Shown piece after piece: positions 18,077 through 26,049 of a stretch of 64,000 nucleotides of DNA. Location: the NCBI GenBank assembly GCA_046349855.1, contig JAXMBM010000011.1:1-64000 (forward strand), read 5' to 3'. Each line of letters starts with the position of its first letter. The first letter of the stretch is position 1. This DNA comes from CAIXSC01 sp046349855 (GTDB taxonomy: Bacteria > Planctomycetota > Planctomycetia > Pirellulales > Pirellulaceae). A model generated the notes under the pieces. That model ran no database searches, was not told where the DNA came from, and saw nothing but the letters and a program-made list of their open reading frames with translations. The translations under genes and the position numbers were made by a program.

Positions 18077-19639
18077 TCACGCGGCGGCGGTCAGGGTTTG
18101 CGTATCTGCTTTTCTCGCCGCGAGTAAGGCTGTGATGGCGAGTTGTCCTGCGGGGGTTGGTCGATAGCGATGTTGTTTCGGTAACTTGCGGATCAAGCCA
18201 TGGGCGCGGAGGAGGCGGAGCTGGCGGGTGACTGCGGCGGAGCGCCGACGTGCTTCCAGTGGGTCCTCGGTCGGTTGGGGATAGAGCACGGCCTGGAGGT
18301 CGCGATTGCGGAATCCTTGGAGCAGGAACTCGCCCTGGCTCACCGCCTGCAACAAGCGTGCGTCGGCGCCGCTGAACGGATTGAGCCCGCGGGCGCGCCG
18401 ACCATGGTAGGTCGTTGGCTGACAGAGCGGGTCGACCAACTGCGATAACGGCTCGGTGGCTTTGGCGGCGGCCAGTCCTTCGAGGTAGCGCTCGTTGGCC
18501 TGTTGACTGACCTTCGCTCGACGATGGATGTCGGACACCCCCTTGCGCATCGGCCGCCATTCCGGCTTCCCTGCTTCGTCACCTTCCTTGGTGCGATAGA
18601 CGCGGAAGTCGGCCGGGTCATTGATCGTGGTTTCGATCCGCAGCACTGAACCTTGTTTGTCGTACATCTTCAACGAGTTGCGATTGATCCGATGCTTGAC
18701 GCGCATACCTTCGGGCCGAAAGCGAAGGTCGCCGCTCGCTTCGCCCGCGAAGCGTCCGCCGTCGCCGTCCGGTGGGATGGCGCGGCCGAGGAACCGCAGG
18801 ATGTCTCGACTCGTGAAGACGCTCAGGGCGTGCTGCACCAACTGCGGGTAGATCGCCGCCAGTTGCCGGGACGAGTGAAACATCACATCGGTCGCCCATT
18901 CGCTCTCGTCGAGCGTCCAGTAGTAATCCTGCCGCTCGCGCGCCAGCAGGGAGAAACGCCGCGGAAAGATCCGATCCGCGAACGAAGCCAGTAACTGCGG
19001 CCAATCCGTCTGTAATTGTTGCTGGATGAGTTGCCGCGCGCGGTCCAGGTCCGCCACCTGCGTCAGACAGTTGTCGCGCCGGGTGTATCCCACGCCGGCC
19101 TGTTCCAGCTGTCGACACAGCCATTCGCGACCGTTGAGGCAGGTCCACATCGAGAAGGGAAACCAGGTTTGCAGCCGCGTGTGCATCCAGCCGCACTGCG
19201 GGTCGATCCAATAGGCGTAATAGTGCAGGCACTTGCGGTACGCGGGCACGAGTTCCAACCGTTTGGTCGAGCCGTTGCCGCGAATTTCGAATGAATGACA
19301 GCATTCCAACGCACTGAGCACGCATACCAGGCCTTGTTCGACGCCGTCCGCGCGGGCGATCTCCTGGGCCTTCTCCTCCTTGCTCAGGGACGCGCTCGGT
19401 AAATAGACCACCGGCCGCTGGGCCGACTCGGCCATGTGCGTCACATCCTGTTTCACCTGGCTCGTGACGGACTCGACATACGGCTTGTAGTCCTTCAACA
19501 GAACTTTGCTCCGGCCCAGAAACTTCGCCAAGCCTTTCGCGTAGGCCAGAGAACGGAGGGTGCCGCGAAACCGCAAGCGGTCGAAGCCGTTCAAGACACC
19601 GATGACACGCGTGGCAAATCGTTGTAAAAAAGAACGCAT
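18077..19639 (-). CDS. orphan 520-aa protein of the mobile element, C-terminal winged-helix-like
   Basis: A 520-aa basic protein starting at ATG 19639 (MRSFLQRFATRVIGVLNGFD) with GGAG nine bases upstream. Distinct blocks are DRLRFRGTLRSLAYAKGL, GLVCVLSALECCHSFEIRGN, WMHTRLQTWFPFSMWTCLNG, GVGYTRRDNC, MRVKHRINRNSLKMYDKQGS and VLRIETTINDPADFRVYR. The last 80 residues (AAVTRQLRLLRAHGLIRKLP, then YRPTPAGQLAITALL) look like a winged helix-turn-helix. I recall related multicopy hypothetical proteins in planctomycetes and acidobacteria, but cannot verify this here. No DDE, HUH, serine or tyrosine recombinase motif is evident. Being the only gene of the element, it is the candidate mobility or maintenance protein; this is inference. 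Confidence 0.85.
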   Translation of the reverse strand: MRSFLQRFATRVIGVLNGFDRLRFRGTLRSLAYAKGLAKFLGRSKVLLKDYKPYVESVTSQVKQDVTHMAESAQRPVVYLPSASLSKEEKAQEIARADGVEQGLVCVLSALECCHSFEIRGNGSTKRLELVPAYRKCLHYYAYWIDPQCGWMHTRLQTWFPFSMWTCLNGREWLCRQLEQAGVGYTRRDNCLTQVADLDRARQLIQQQLQTDWPQLLASFADRIFPRRFSLLARERQDYYWTLDESEWATDVMFHSSRQLAAIYPQLVQHALSVFTSRDILRFLGRAIPPDGDGGRFAGEASGDLRFRPEGMRVKHRINRNSLKMYDKQGSVLRIETTINDPADFRVYRTKEGDEAGKPEWRPMRKGVSDIHRRAKVSQQANERYLEGLAAAKATEPLSQLVDPLCQPTTYHGRRARGLNPFSGADARLLQAVSQGEFLLQGFRNRDLQAVLYPQPTEDPLEARRRSAAVTRQLRLLRAHGLIRKLPKQHRYRPTPAGQLAITALLAARKADTQTLTAAA

Positions 19640-19830
19640 GACGCTGCTCCGTGCGGGTGAGGTTTGTTTGTTTGGTAAACCACAGCCTAGCCCAACGGGC
19701 AGCGTCTATTCATTCCCCTACCTGCCCAGCCTCATCCTTCCGGCAAGGAATACCCGTGCCACGACATTGAACTCGGGGACAGGAGCCCTCGACAACGATC
19801 GCCACAGGTTTCTCTCCTTGAGTGGATTTC

Positions 19831-20031
19831 CACGCCTCTGCGATCCCACGCCTCTGCGATCCCACGCCTCTGCGATCCCACGCCTCCGCGATCCAACGCC
19901 TCCGTGATCCCACGCGTCTGTGATCCCACGCGTCTGTGATCCCACGCCTCTGCGATCCCACGCCTCTGCGATCCCACGCGTCTGTGATCCCACGCCTCTG
20001 CGATCCCACGCTTCCGTGATCCCACGCCTCT
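19831..20031 (+). repeat. right 16-bp minisatellite (12 units plus a partial one)
   Basis: A partial unit (19831-19839) is followed by twelve 16-bp units with the same consensus and the same orientation as the left array, GCGATCCCACGCCTCT, including a CGCGTCT variant not seen on the left. The array ends directly at GTGTCCGGACGTTGGATCGC, the start of the right terminal arm. Confidence 0.92.
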
Positions 20032-20080
20032 GTGTCCGGACGTTGGATCGCGGAGCGATCCACGACTTTAACAACCTGGC

Positions 20081-20093
20081 GCTGTCCAACTAG
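20081..20093 (-). repeat. right terminal inverted repeat with CTAG flank
   Basis: GCTGTCCAACTAG is the perfect reverse complement of 17782-17794. Its CTAG contains the TAG stop codon of the minus-strand cupin gene. Confidence 0.75.
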
Positions 20094-20563
20094 CGGATGA
20101 ACTGCTCCACGTAGTCCGCGCCCAGCCCGTTGGACTCGTAGTGCCGGCGGCACATGGCGATCTTGCTGTGCACGTCGTCGTACCCGCAGGGGCGACGCTG
20201 GTCGTCAAAGTAGATCAGCGCCGCGCTGACGTGGAACAGCGTGATCATTTCGTCGTCGTCATCCACCACCAGCGTATGCATCTCGCCCGGCGGTTCAAAC
20301 ACGTACATCCCGGCGCGGGCGATCCAGTCGTGTTCGAGGTATCGCCACGACCCCTTGATGACATAGCCGTGCACCGGAGCCGGATGGAGGTGGCGACTGA
20401 GCACTCCGGCACGGCGCACGCGCAGCAGATTCACCCACTCGCCTTGGACCGTGTTGAGCAACAGCGGACGAAACCACACGTTGGGCGCCTGCGGCACCCA
20501 CACCCGCTCGTCCTCGGGTACGGCTACGGTGGCGAGGTCCGCGATGATCGGCGACGACGACAT
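20090..20563 (-). CDS. cupin-fold protein, 2,4'-dihydroxyacetophenone dioxygenase-like
   Basis: A 157-aa single-domain cupin. HLHPAPVHGYVIKG supplies the first cupin motif with metal-binding His residues, and PPGEMHTLVV the second. The overall layout resembles the 2,4'-dihydroxyacetophenone dioxygenase / ChrR-cupin group, which bind Fe or Zn; dioxygenase activity itself is not shown. The C-terminus (ADYVEQFIR) ends in TAG exactly at the edge of the mobile element, so the frame appears undamaged by the insertion. ATG 20563 begins MSSSPIIADLATV. The gene converged on the 16673 gene before the insertion. Substrate unknown. Confidence 0.82.
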   Translation of the reverse strand: MSSSPIIADLATVAVPEDERVWVPQAPNVWFRPLLLNTVQGEWVNLLRVRRAGVLSRHLHPAPVHGYVIKGSWRYLEHDWIARAGMYVFEPPGEMHTLVVDDDDEMITLFHVSAALIYFDDQRRPCGYDDVHSKIAMCRRHYESNGLGADYVEQFIR

Positions 20564-20662
20564 TCCTGGACGCCTTTCTGGCGACGGCGGCAGCGCCGGT
20601 CGCCGTGAGCCGAATTCACCGGGCCAAGGTCAACGGGCCAAGGTCACCGGGACTGAAGTCGT

Positions 20663-20845
20663 TCAGCCGCGGCGCGATCGTCCGCTGTTGTACACGTGCT
20701 TCCCGTAGTACGGCGGGAACATGCGGTGAGCCACTACGGGTGCCCGGCGAGTATGCACGACGTGGCCGCTGACACTTGTCCGTTCCGCCCGGGCCACGGT
20801 GGGGGCCGCCAACAACAATACCAAGAGGATCATGAGCGTTCGCAT
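20663..20845 (-). CDS. small secreted protein (60 aa)
   Basis: ATG 20845 (MRTLMILLVLLLAAPTVARA) has a strong AGGAGAG site six bases upstream, which decides this start against a longer frame to 21052. The first 20 residues are a clear signal peptide; the mature part is about 40 residues, basic, with RAPVVAHRMFPPYYGKHVY. No cysteine is present. Short exported proteins of this kind are common in planctomycetes and lack a known function. Confidence 0.75.
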   Translation of the reverse strand: MRTLMILLVLLLAAPTVARAERTSVSGHVVHTRRAPVVAHRMFPPYYGKHVYNSGRSRRG

Positions 20846-21110
20846 GGGTATCTCTCCTACGCTTCTGCGGTCTTCCGGGGAAACTGACGACCTTCCCGCT
20901 CGGACTGGACCCGCTGAGACTCTATCGGCAAGTATGGGGTAAATGTGAATTCTGGGTAGTAAATGAAAACTTTGACGATTATGGCGATGGCGCTGCCGTC
21001 GGCAAGACGGTCGCCGTCGGCGCCCATTGCCAACGCGCCGCGGCGCTTTCACAATACGCCCCAGCTCAATGTCCGCACACCGTCACCGCAACCTCCTGGA
21101 GAAACTCTAC

Positions 21111-22100
21111 ATGCGCCGCTTACTCGGAATCGCTCTGCTGGCTCTGCTGGTCCTGGCCAGCGGGAACTCACGCTTGTCGGCCAAGGGGCCTGCGGTGACC
21201 GACCCGGCCAAGGCGGACGCGGACTTTGCGTTTCAGGGGGAGTACGAGGGGGAGATTCCGGCACCGGACGGCAAGAAGAAGTTGGGCGTGCAGATCATTG
21301 CCTTGGGCGGCGGCAAGTTCCACGCGGTGGGGTATCCGGGCGGATTGCCGGGGGCGGGCTGGACGGGCGAGGACCGGATTGAGGCGGATGGTGCGCTGCA
21401 GGACGGCGCGCCGACCTTTCGTACGGATGCCGGATCGGGGGTGATTCGTAACGGAGTCCTCACGGTCTCGGACAACGGCGGCAATCAGATCGCCACGTTT
21501 GCCAAGGTGGAACGGCGGAGTCCGACGCTCGGGGCCGCTCCGCCGCCGGGGGCCGTGGTGCTGTTCGACGGCCAGAACGCGGATGCCTGGCAGAACGGGC
21601 GGGTGGAGGACGGCTTGCTGGTGCAAGGGACGACCAGCAAGGCGAAGTTCGGCAGTCATCGACTGCACATCGAGTTCCGTCTGCCGTACCAGCCGGAAGA
21701 TCGCGGTCAGGGGCGAGGGAACAGCGGGATTTATCTCCAGGGGCGCTACGAATGCCAGATGCTCGATTCGTTCGGGCTGAAGGGGGAAGATAACGAGTGT
21801 GGCGGTCTTTATTCGGTCAAGAAGCCCGACGTCAACATGTGCCTCCCGCCGCTGGCCTGGCAGACGTACGACATCGACTACACGGCGGCGCGCTACGATG
21901 ACCAGGGGAAGCGGACGGCCAACCCGCGCGTGACGATCCGCCACAATGGTGTGGTGATCCACCAGGATGTCGAACTGCCGGGCGAACGAGTGACGACCGC
22001 AGCGCCCAACAAGGTGGGCCCGGAGCCGGGACCCGTGTATCTGCAGGATCACGGCAATCCGGTGCGGTACCGCAACATCTGGGTCGTGGAGACCAAGTGA
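21111..22100 (+). CDS. secreted DUF1080 (3-keto-disaccharide hydrolase-like) protein
   Basis: A 329-aa exported protein. Residues 1-24 are a signal peptide (MRRLLGIALLALLVLASG). About 110 residues of a separate N-terminal domain (FQGEYEGEIPAPDGKKKLGV) follow, then a DUF1080 concanavalin-like jelly roll: VVLFDGQNADAW, the hallmark GNSGIYLQGRYECQMLDSFG, GLYSVKKP and WQTYDIDYTAARYDD, ending with YRNIWV. Members of this family cleave 3-keto-glycosides or bind sugars. ATG 21111 has GGAG nine bases upstream. It heads a group with an enolase-superfamily enzyme, an NHL protein and a Gfo/Idh/MocA oxidoreductase, consistent with keto-sugar catabolism; that link is inferred from context. Confidence 0.92.
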   Translation: MRRLLGIALLALLVLASGNSRLSAKGPAVTDPAKADADFAFQGEYEGEIPAPDGKKKLGVQIIALGGGKFHAVGYPGGLPGAGWTGEDRIEADGALQDGAPTFRTDAGSGVIRNGVLTVSDNGGNQIATFAKVERRSPTLGAAPPPGAVVLFDGQNADAWQNGRVEDGLLVQGTTSKAKFGSHRLHIEFRLPYQPEDRGQGRGNSGIYLQGRYECQMLDSFGLKGEDNECGGLYSVKKPDVNMCLPPLAWQTYDIDYTAARYDDQGKRTANPRVTIRHNGVVIHQDVELPGERVTTAAPNKVGPEPGPVYLQDHGNPVRYRNIWVVETK

Positions 22101-22158
22101 GAGATTGCCGCGAGAGCGGCTGGCGTTCCCTGGGGAACACGGTAATGACGGTGTCAGC

Positions 22159-22278
22159 GTGATCGTGGGCTGGCTGAAACTGTATGTGGACGACTGGGAG
22201 CCGCGGTGGTTCCTGGTGATATGGATCGCGCTGGTGGGAGGGTACCTGGGTGTGCTGCTCGCGTCGCTGTCGGCCTGA
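22159..22278 (+). CDS. candidate small membrane protein (39 aa)
   Basis: A short frame between the DUF1080 and enolase genes encodes one good membrane span (WFLVIWIALVGGYLGVLL) after an acidic/aromatic lead (YVDDWEPR). The likely start is GTG 22159; the frame is open back to the previous stop, with no convincing ribosome-binding site. The composition is protein-like, but expression is unproven. Confidence 0.35.
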   Translation: MIVGWLKLYVDDWEPRWFLVIWIALVGGYLGVLLASLSA

Positions 22279-22350
22279 CGGTCGATACTGGCGGGAGCGC
22301 GCGGCCGGTTGTGCGCGAGTTTCTTTGTTAACGGAGGGGCAGTTCCTGCC

Positions 22351-23472
22351 ATGAAGATCACCCAGGTGGTGTGCCAGGTCGTACGGATTCCGCAGATCGA
22401 AAAGAAGACGGCGAGCAGCCAGGATTCGGTGCTGGTGCGTGTGCGTACCGATACGGGGCTGGAAGGGATTGGCGAGGCCGATTCGTCGCCCGAAATGGTG
22501 AAGGCGGCGATCGACGCGCCGTTCAGCCACAACATCGCCTGCGGACTGCGGCAACTGCTGGTGGGCGAGAATCCCCTGGAGACGGCCCGCCTCTGGCAGA
22601 AGATGTATCGGGCCACGATGTACTGTGGTCGACGGTCGCTGATGATCACCGCCATGGCGGCGATCGACATGGCCCTGTGGGATCTCAAGGGGAAGCACTT
22701 TGGCGAGCCGATCCATCGGTTGCTGGGGGGCAAGCAGCACGACCGCATCCTGGCCTACGCGTCGATTCTGTTCGGTCGCAATGGTCAGGAGACGGCCGAC
22801 ATTGGCCGGCGCTGGCGGGCGGCCGGCTATCGTGCGGTGAAGTTCGGCTGGGAACCGATGGGGCAGTCCGAGGCGCTGGATATCGAACTGGTGGCTGGGG
22901 CGCGCGAGGGGCTGGGGCCGGACGCCACGCTGCTGATCGACGCCGGCTGCGTGTGGGACGCCCGTACCGCTCTGCAGCGGGCACAGGCGTTCGCGGCCTA
23001 CCGCATCGGCTGGCTCGAGGAACCTCTCCATCCGGATGACTACGACGGCTACCAGTGGCTGCGGGACCGTTCGCCGGTGCCGATCGCGTCCGGCGAAGAG
23101 GAGTGTGGTCGCCAGTCCTTCCGCCCGTTGATCGACCGCCGCGCCCTGGACGTCTACCAGGTCGATCTGTCGCGCAACGGTTTCACCGATTCGCACTACA
23201 TCAAGGAACGGGTCGAAGAGATCGGCGCCCGGCTCTGCAATCACTGCTACACGAGTCCGGTGACGGTGGCGGCGAGTCTGCATTGGCTGTCCACGTGCCG
23301 CGACGCGTTTCTGTTTGAGGACTGCGTCGAGGATTCGCCGTTGCGGCACGAACTGACGCACGAAAAGGTGCAGGCGGTCGATGGCTGGATCACCGTTCCC
23401 GATCGGCCCGGTCTGGGTGTGACGCTGGACGAGGACTTCGTGCGGCGCCACCTGATTGCCGAATCAACGTAA
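22351..23472 (+). CDS. enolase-superfamily (mandelate racemase/muconate lactonizing) enzyme
   Basis: A 373-aa cytoplasmic enzyme of the MR/MLE group, which abstracts a proton alpha to a carboxylate, often in sugar-acid dehydration. The N-terminal capping domain is followed by the barrel. Visible catalytic elements are the Lys in AVKFGWEP, and metal ligands in LLIDAGCVW (Asp), WLEEP (Glu) and ASGEEE (Glu). The second Lys of the usual KxK is replaced by Gly, as in some subgroups. ATG 22351 follows GGAGG at slightly long spacing. Neighbours suggest a role in sugar or sugar-acid degradation; the exact substrate is unknown. Confidence 0.9.
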   Translation: MKITQVVCQVVRIPQIEKKTASSQDSVLVRVRTDTGLEGIGEADSSPEMVKAAIDAPFSHNIACGLRQLLVGENPLETARLWQKMYRATMYCGRRSLMITAMAAIDMALWDLKGKHFGEPIHRLLGGKQHDRILAYASILFGRNGQETADIGRRWRAAGYRAVKFGWEPMGQSEALDIELVAGAREGLGPDATLLIDAGCVWDARTALQRAQAFAAYRIGWLEEPLHPDDYDGYQWLRDRSPVPIASGEEECGRQSFRPLIDRRALDVYQVDLSRNGFTDSHYIKERVEEIGARLCNHCYTSPVTVAASLHWLSTCRDAFLFEDCVEDSPLRHELTHEKVQAVDGWITVPDRPGLGVTLDEDFVRRHLIAEST

Positions 23473-23532
23473 CCCCCGCGCCGCGGCCAAGACCCTGCGC
23501 CGCGGCGGAACCGCTGCTCTGCGAGGTGTGAG

Positions 23533-24690
23533 ATGAAAAGGAAGACCCATTCCGGGAACGCGCTGCCGCATCGTCGGCGTTTGTGGTGGACGATCCTGCT
23601 GGGGGCGGCCGTGCTGGCGTGGAGCACGGGGCCGTTGGCGAACCGTCTGGCCGCGGCGGGCCCGATCGACACCGTCGCGGGGACGGGCGAACCAGCGGAT
23701 GGAGGAGCGGAAGGGCCGGCTCTGCGCACCAACGTAGGCGATCCGTTCGGTGTCGAGTTGGGTCCGGACGGTGCGCTGTACATCACCGAGGTGCGGAATC
23801 ACCGCGTCCGGCGGCTCGATCTGAGTTCCGGGCGGCTGACGACGGTGGCGGGCAACGGCACCAAAGGTTACTCGGGCGACGGCGGACCAGCCACGGCCGC
23901 GCAGCTGAACGAACCGTACGAGGTACGGTTCGATCGCGACGGGCATCTGTTCTTCGTCGAGATGATGAACCACGTCGTGCGGCGAGTCGATGCGCGGACC
24001 GGGATCATCACCACGATCGCGGGCACGGGGAAGGCGGGCTACTCGGGAGACGAGGGGCCGGCCGTGCAGGCCACCTTCCGGCAGCCTCACAGTATTGCCT
24101 TGGATCAGCGCGGCGGACTGTACATCGCCGACATCGGCAACCACCGGATTCGCCGCGTCGATCTGGCGACCGGCGTGGTGCGGACGATCGCCGGGAATGG
24201 CGACAAGCAATTGCCACGCGACGGCCAGGTGGCGCTCGGTCAGCCCGTATTCGGCCCGCGAGCGCTGTACATCGCCGATCAGGTTCTGTGGGTGGCGCTG
24301 CGCGAAGGGAACAGTGTCTGGCGATTGCCGCTGGACGACCCGCGGTGGCACCATGTCGCGGGTACGGGAAAGAAGGGATTCAGCGGAGACGGAGGGCCCG
24401 CGGTCGAGGCCACGTTCGACGGACCCAAGGGAGTGGCGCTCGGACCGCAGGGAGATGTGTTCATCGTCGACACCGAGAACCAGGCGATCCGTCGCGTGGT
24501 GGTAGCGACCGGCGCGATCAGCACGGTGGCTGGCGGCGGACCGCAGCAGCGAGGTGGACGAGGCGACGGGGGGCCGGCGACTCAGGCGCAACTGGACCGT
24601 CCCCATGGCATCTGCGTTGGTCCCGACGGCACCGTCTACATCGGCGACACGCTCAACCACCGCGTGCGTCGCGTGGCTCCGGATCGCTGA
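23533..24690 (+). CDS. secreted NHL-repeat beta-propeller protein
   Basis: A 385-aa exported protein with an N-terminal hydrophobic segment (WWTILLGAAVLAWS). The rest is six or so NHL blades with the pattern G-x-I-x-T-V/I-AG-x-G-x-x-G-Y/F-S/x-GDGGPA and IxxVDxxNHRIRRVD (for example YSGDGGPATAAQLNEPYEV). Such propellers bind ligands or proteins and occur widely in planctomycete exported proteins. ATG 23533 has GAGG upstream. It lies 60 bp after the enolase-superfamily gene and is probably cotranscribed. No enzymatic residues can be pointed to. Confidence 0.9.
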   Translation: MKRKTHSGNALPHRRRLWWTILLGAAVLAWSTGPLANRLAAAGPIDTVAGTGEPADGGAEGPALRTNVGDPFGVELGPDGALYITEVRNHRVRRLDLSSGRLTTVAGNGTKGYSGDGGPATAAQLNEPYEVRFDRDGHLFFVEMMNHVVRRVDARTGIITTIAGTGKAGYSGDEGPAVQATFRQPHSIALDQRGGLYIADIGNHRIRRVDLATGVVRTIAGNGDKQLPRDGQVALGQPVFGPRALYIADQVLWVALREGNSVWRLPLDDPRWHHVAGTGKKGFSGDGGPAVEATFDGPKGVALGPQGDVFIVDTENQAIRRVVVATGAISTVAGGGPQQRGGRGDGGPATQAQLDRPHGICVGPDGTVYIGDTLNHRVRRVAPDR

Positions 24691-24729
24691 GCCGGCGGGC
24701 CGGTGCGAGGGACCGCCGCGGAATCTCGT

Positions 24730-24834
24730 CGAACAGCGCCAGGTTGTCATTGTCGTGGATCGCTCCGCGATCCAACGTCCGTCCACAGTGGCGTTGGATC
24801 GCGGCGCGATCCACGAAGTCCTGGCTGTGATCAA
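24730..24834. mobile_element. degenerate short member of the TTGGACAGC element family (copy B)
   Basis: The left half reads GAACAGCGCCAGGTTGTCAT, then GTCGTGG with the palindrome GGATCGC-TCC-GCGATCC (24757-24773). The right half is its inverted image: GGATCGC-GGC-GCGATCC (24796-24812), then CCACGAAGTCCTGGCTGT. The outer TTGGACAGC is degraded and no CTAG flank is seen. It sits between the convergent NHL and oxidoreductase genes. Confidence 0.65.
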
Positions 24835-24857
24835 GCGCGACGACAGGGACCGTGCGT

Positions 24858-25970
24858 TCAGGACTGCGTGAACGCGGGGAGCCGCACGATCTGTCCGCCC
24901 TGCTGGGCCGATTGATGAGCGCAGATGCCGACGCACGTCCAGTTGGCCGACTGCACGGCATTCGGCCAGGGGTCACGGTCGTCGCGCAGAGCGCTGAGGA
25001 ATTCGTTGACCAGGTGCGGATGCGAACCGCCGTGGCCGCCTCCCTGGATGAACGACAGGTGGTCGGCATCCTGGATCGAGCGTGTGAACTTGCGGATCGG
25101 TTCCGGCAGCAGGTGAGCGAAGTCGGGCACTTCGACCTTCGACGGAATCTCCGGCTCGGGCTTCTTGGCCGTGTGAATCACGTGCGGCTCGTGTTCGACC
25201 AGCGTCCACTCGAAGCTCTTCTTCGTCCCGTACACGTCGAAGCTCTCGCGGTACTGGCGGGCCACGTCGTACAGGAACCGCCAGATGTGAGCCACCAGAT
25301 CCATGTCCTTGATCTTGATGTGGCAGGTCTCGACGGCGAACTTGTTCCCCGACTTCTGCTGAATGTCCGCCCGTACGGTCCCGGAGCCAAAGCACGACAC
25401 GTACTCGGCCACACCGTTGACCAGTCCCAGGCAGGGACTCACCACGTGCGTCGCGTAGTGCATCGGGATCATTTTTTCCCAGTAGGTGGGCCAGCCGTCC
25501 ATGTCCTGCGGATGCGACGCCGCCAGGTGCTGGATCTGCCCCAGCTCGCCGCGCTGATACAGGTCCTTGATGAAGAGGAACTCGCGGCTGTACACCACGG
25601 TCTCGGCCATCATGTACTTCAAGCCGGTCGACTTCACCAGCTCGCAGATCTGCTGGCATTCCTCGATGGTGGTGGCCATCGGCACGGTGCACATCACGTG
25701 CTTGCCGGCCTTGAGGGCCTCCAGCGACATCCAGGCATGGTCGGGAATCGGGCTGTTGATGTGGACGAAATCGACCTTGGGATCCTTCAGCACATCGGCA
25801 AAGTCGGTGTACCGCGTGGCGATGCCGAACCGGTCCCCGACTTCCTTCAGGTGCGCCGGGTTGCGCTGGCAGATCGCGTACATGTTCGCGTCCGGGTGCG
25901 CCTGATAGATCGGAATGAATTCGGCGCCAAACCCGAGTCCGACGATGGCGACATTGGCCGGTTTCCCCAT
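24858..25970 (-). CDS. Gfo/Idh/MocA family oxidoreductase
   Basis: A 370-aa NAD(P)-dependent sugar dehydrogenase-like protein. The N-terminal Rossmann motif is VAIVGLGFGAEF, followed by VDFVHINSPIPDH and LEALKAGKHVMCTVPMATT, where the EKP motif typical of the family is changed to VPM. The C-terminal domain carries the substrate site. It is cytoplasmic, since no signal peptide precedes ATG 25970, which has AGGAG ten bases upstream. It is convergent with the NHL gene. In planctomycetes these enzymes often work with DUF1080 proteins on keto-sugars. Loss of the EKP lysine could mean altered chemistry; the substrate is unknown. Confidence 0.9.
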   Translation of the reverse strand: MGKPANVAIVGLGFGAEFIPIYQAHPDANMYAICQRNPAHLKEVGDRFGIATRYTDFADVLKDPKVDFVHINSPIPDHAWMSLEALKAGKHVMCTVPMATTIEECQQICELVKSTGLKYMMAETVVYSREFLFIKDLYQRGELGQIQHLAASHPQDMDGWPTYWEKMIPMHYATHVVSPCLGLVNGVAEYVSCFGSGTVRADIQQKSGNKFAVETCHIKIKDMDLVAHIWRFLYDVARQYRESFDVYGTKKSFEWTLVEHEPHVIHTAKKPEPEIPSKVEVPDFAHLLPEPIRKFTRSIQDADHLSFIQGGGHGGSHPHLVNEFLSALRDDRDPWPNAVQSANWTCVGICAHQSAQQGGQIVRLPAFTQS

Positions 25971-26049
25971 GATGCGTGCTCCTGTCGTGAAATGCCGCGA
26001 GCGCCGGGCCACCCGGCGGTCGGCTGAGATCGAGTCCGGAAAGAGAGTC

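Larger units (their letters stand above)
17786..20089. mobile_element. 2.3-kb composite mobile element with TIRs, CTAG flanks, two minisatellites and one ORF
   Basis: The ends are the inverted repeat TTGGACAGC (17786-17794) and GCTGTCCAA (20081-20089); homology continues inward as CACCAG versus the reverse complement CGCCAGG. CTAG flanks both ends (17782-17785, 20090-20093), fitting a 4-bp target duplication. Deleting the element and one CTAG joins two convergent genes with overlapping TAG stops. Inside each end is a palindrome, GGATCGC-TCC-GCGATCC (left) and its inverted counterpart (right), then 16-bp tandem arrays, and in the centre a 520-aa ORF. The outer arms match short copies at 58619-58736 and 60256-60431. 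I recognise no catalytic transposase, so how it moved is unknown. Confidence 0.75.

Noticed and set aside
17880..20040. CRISPR array
   Set aside because: The 16-bp units adjoin without spacers and no cas genes are present, so these are minisatellites.
23464..24936. 490-aa minus-strand frame over the NHL gene
   Set aside because: Reverse reading of NHL repeats, with no ribosome-binding site and no family features.
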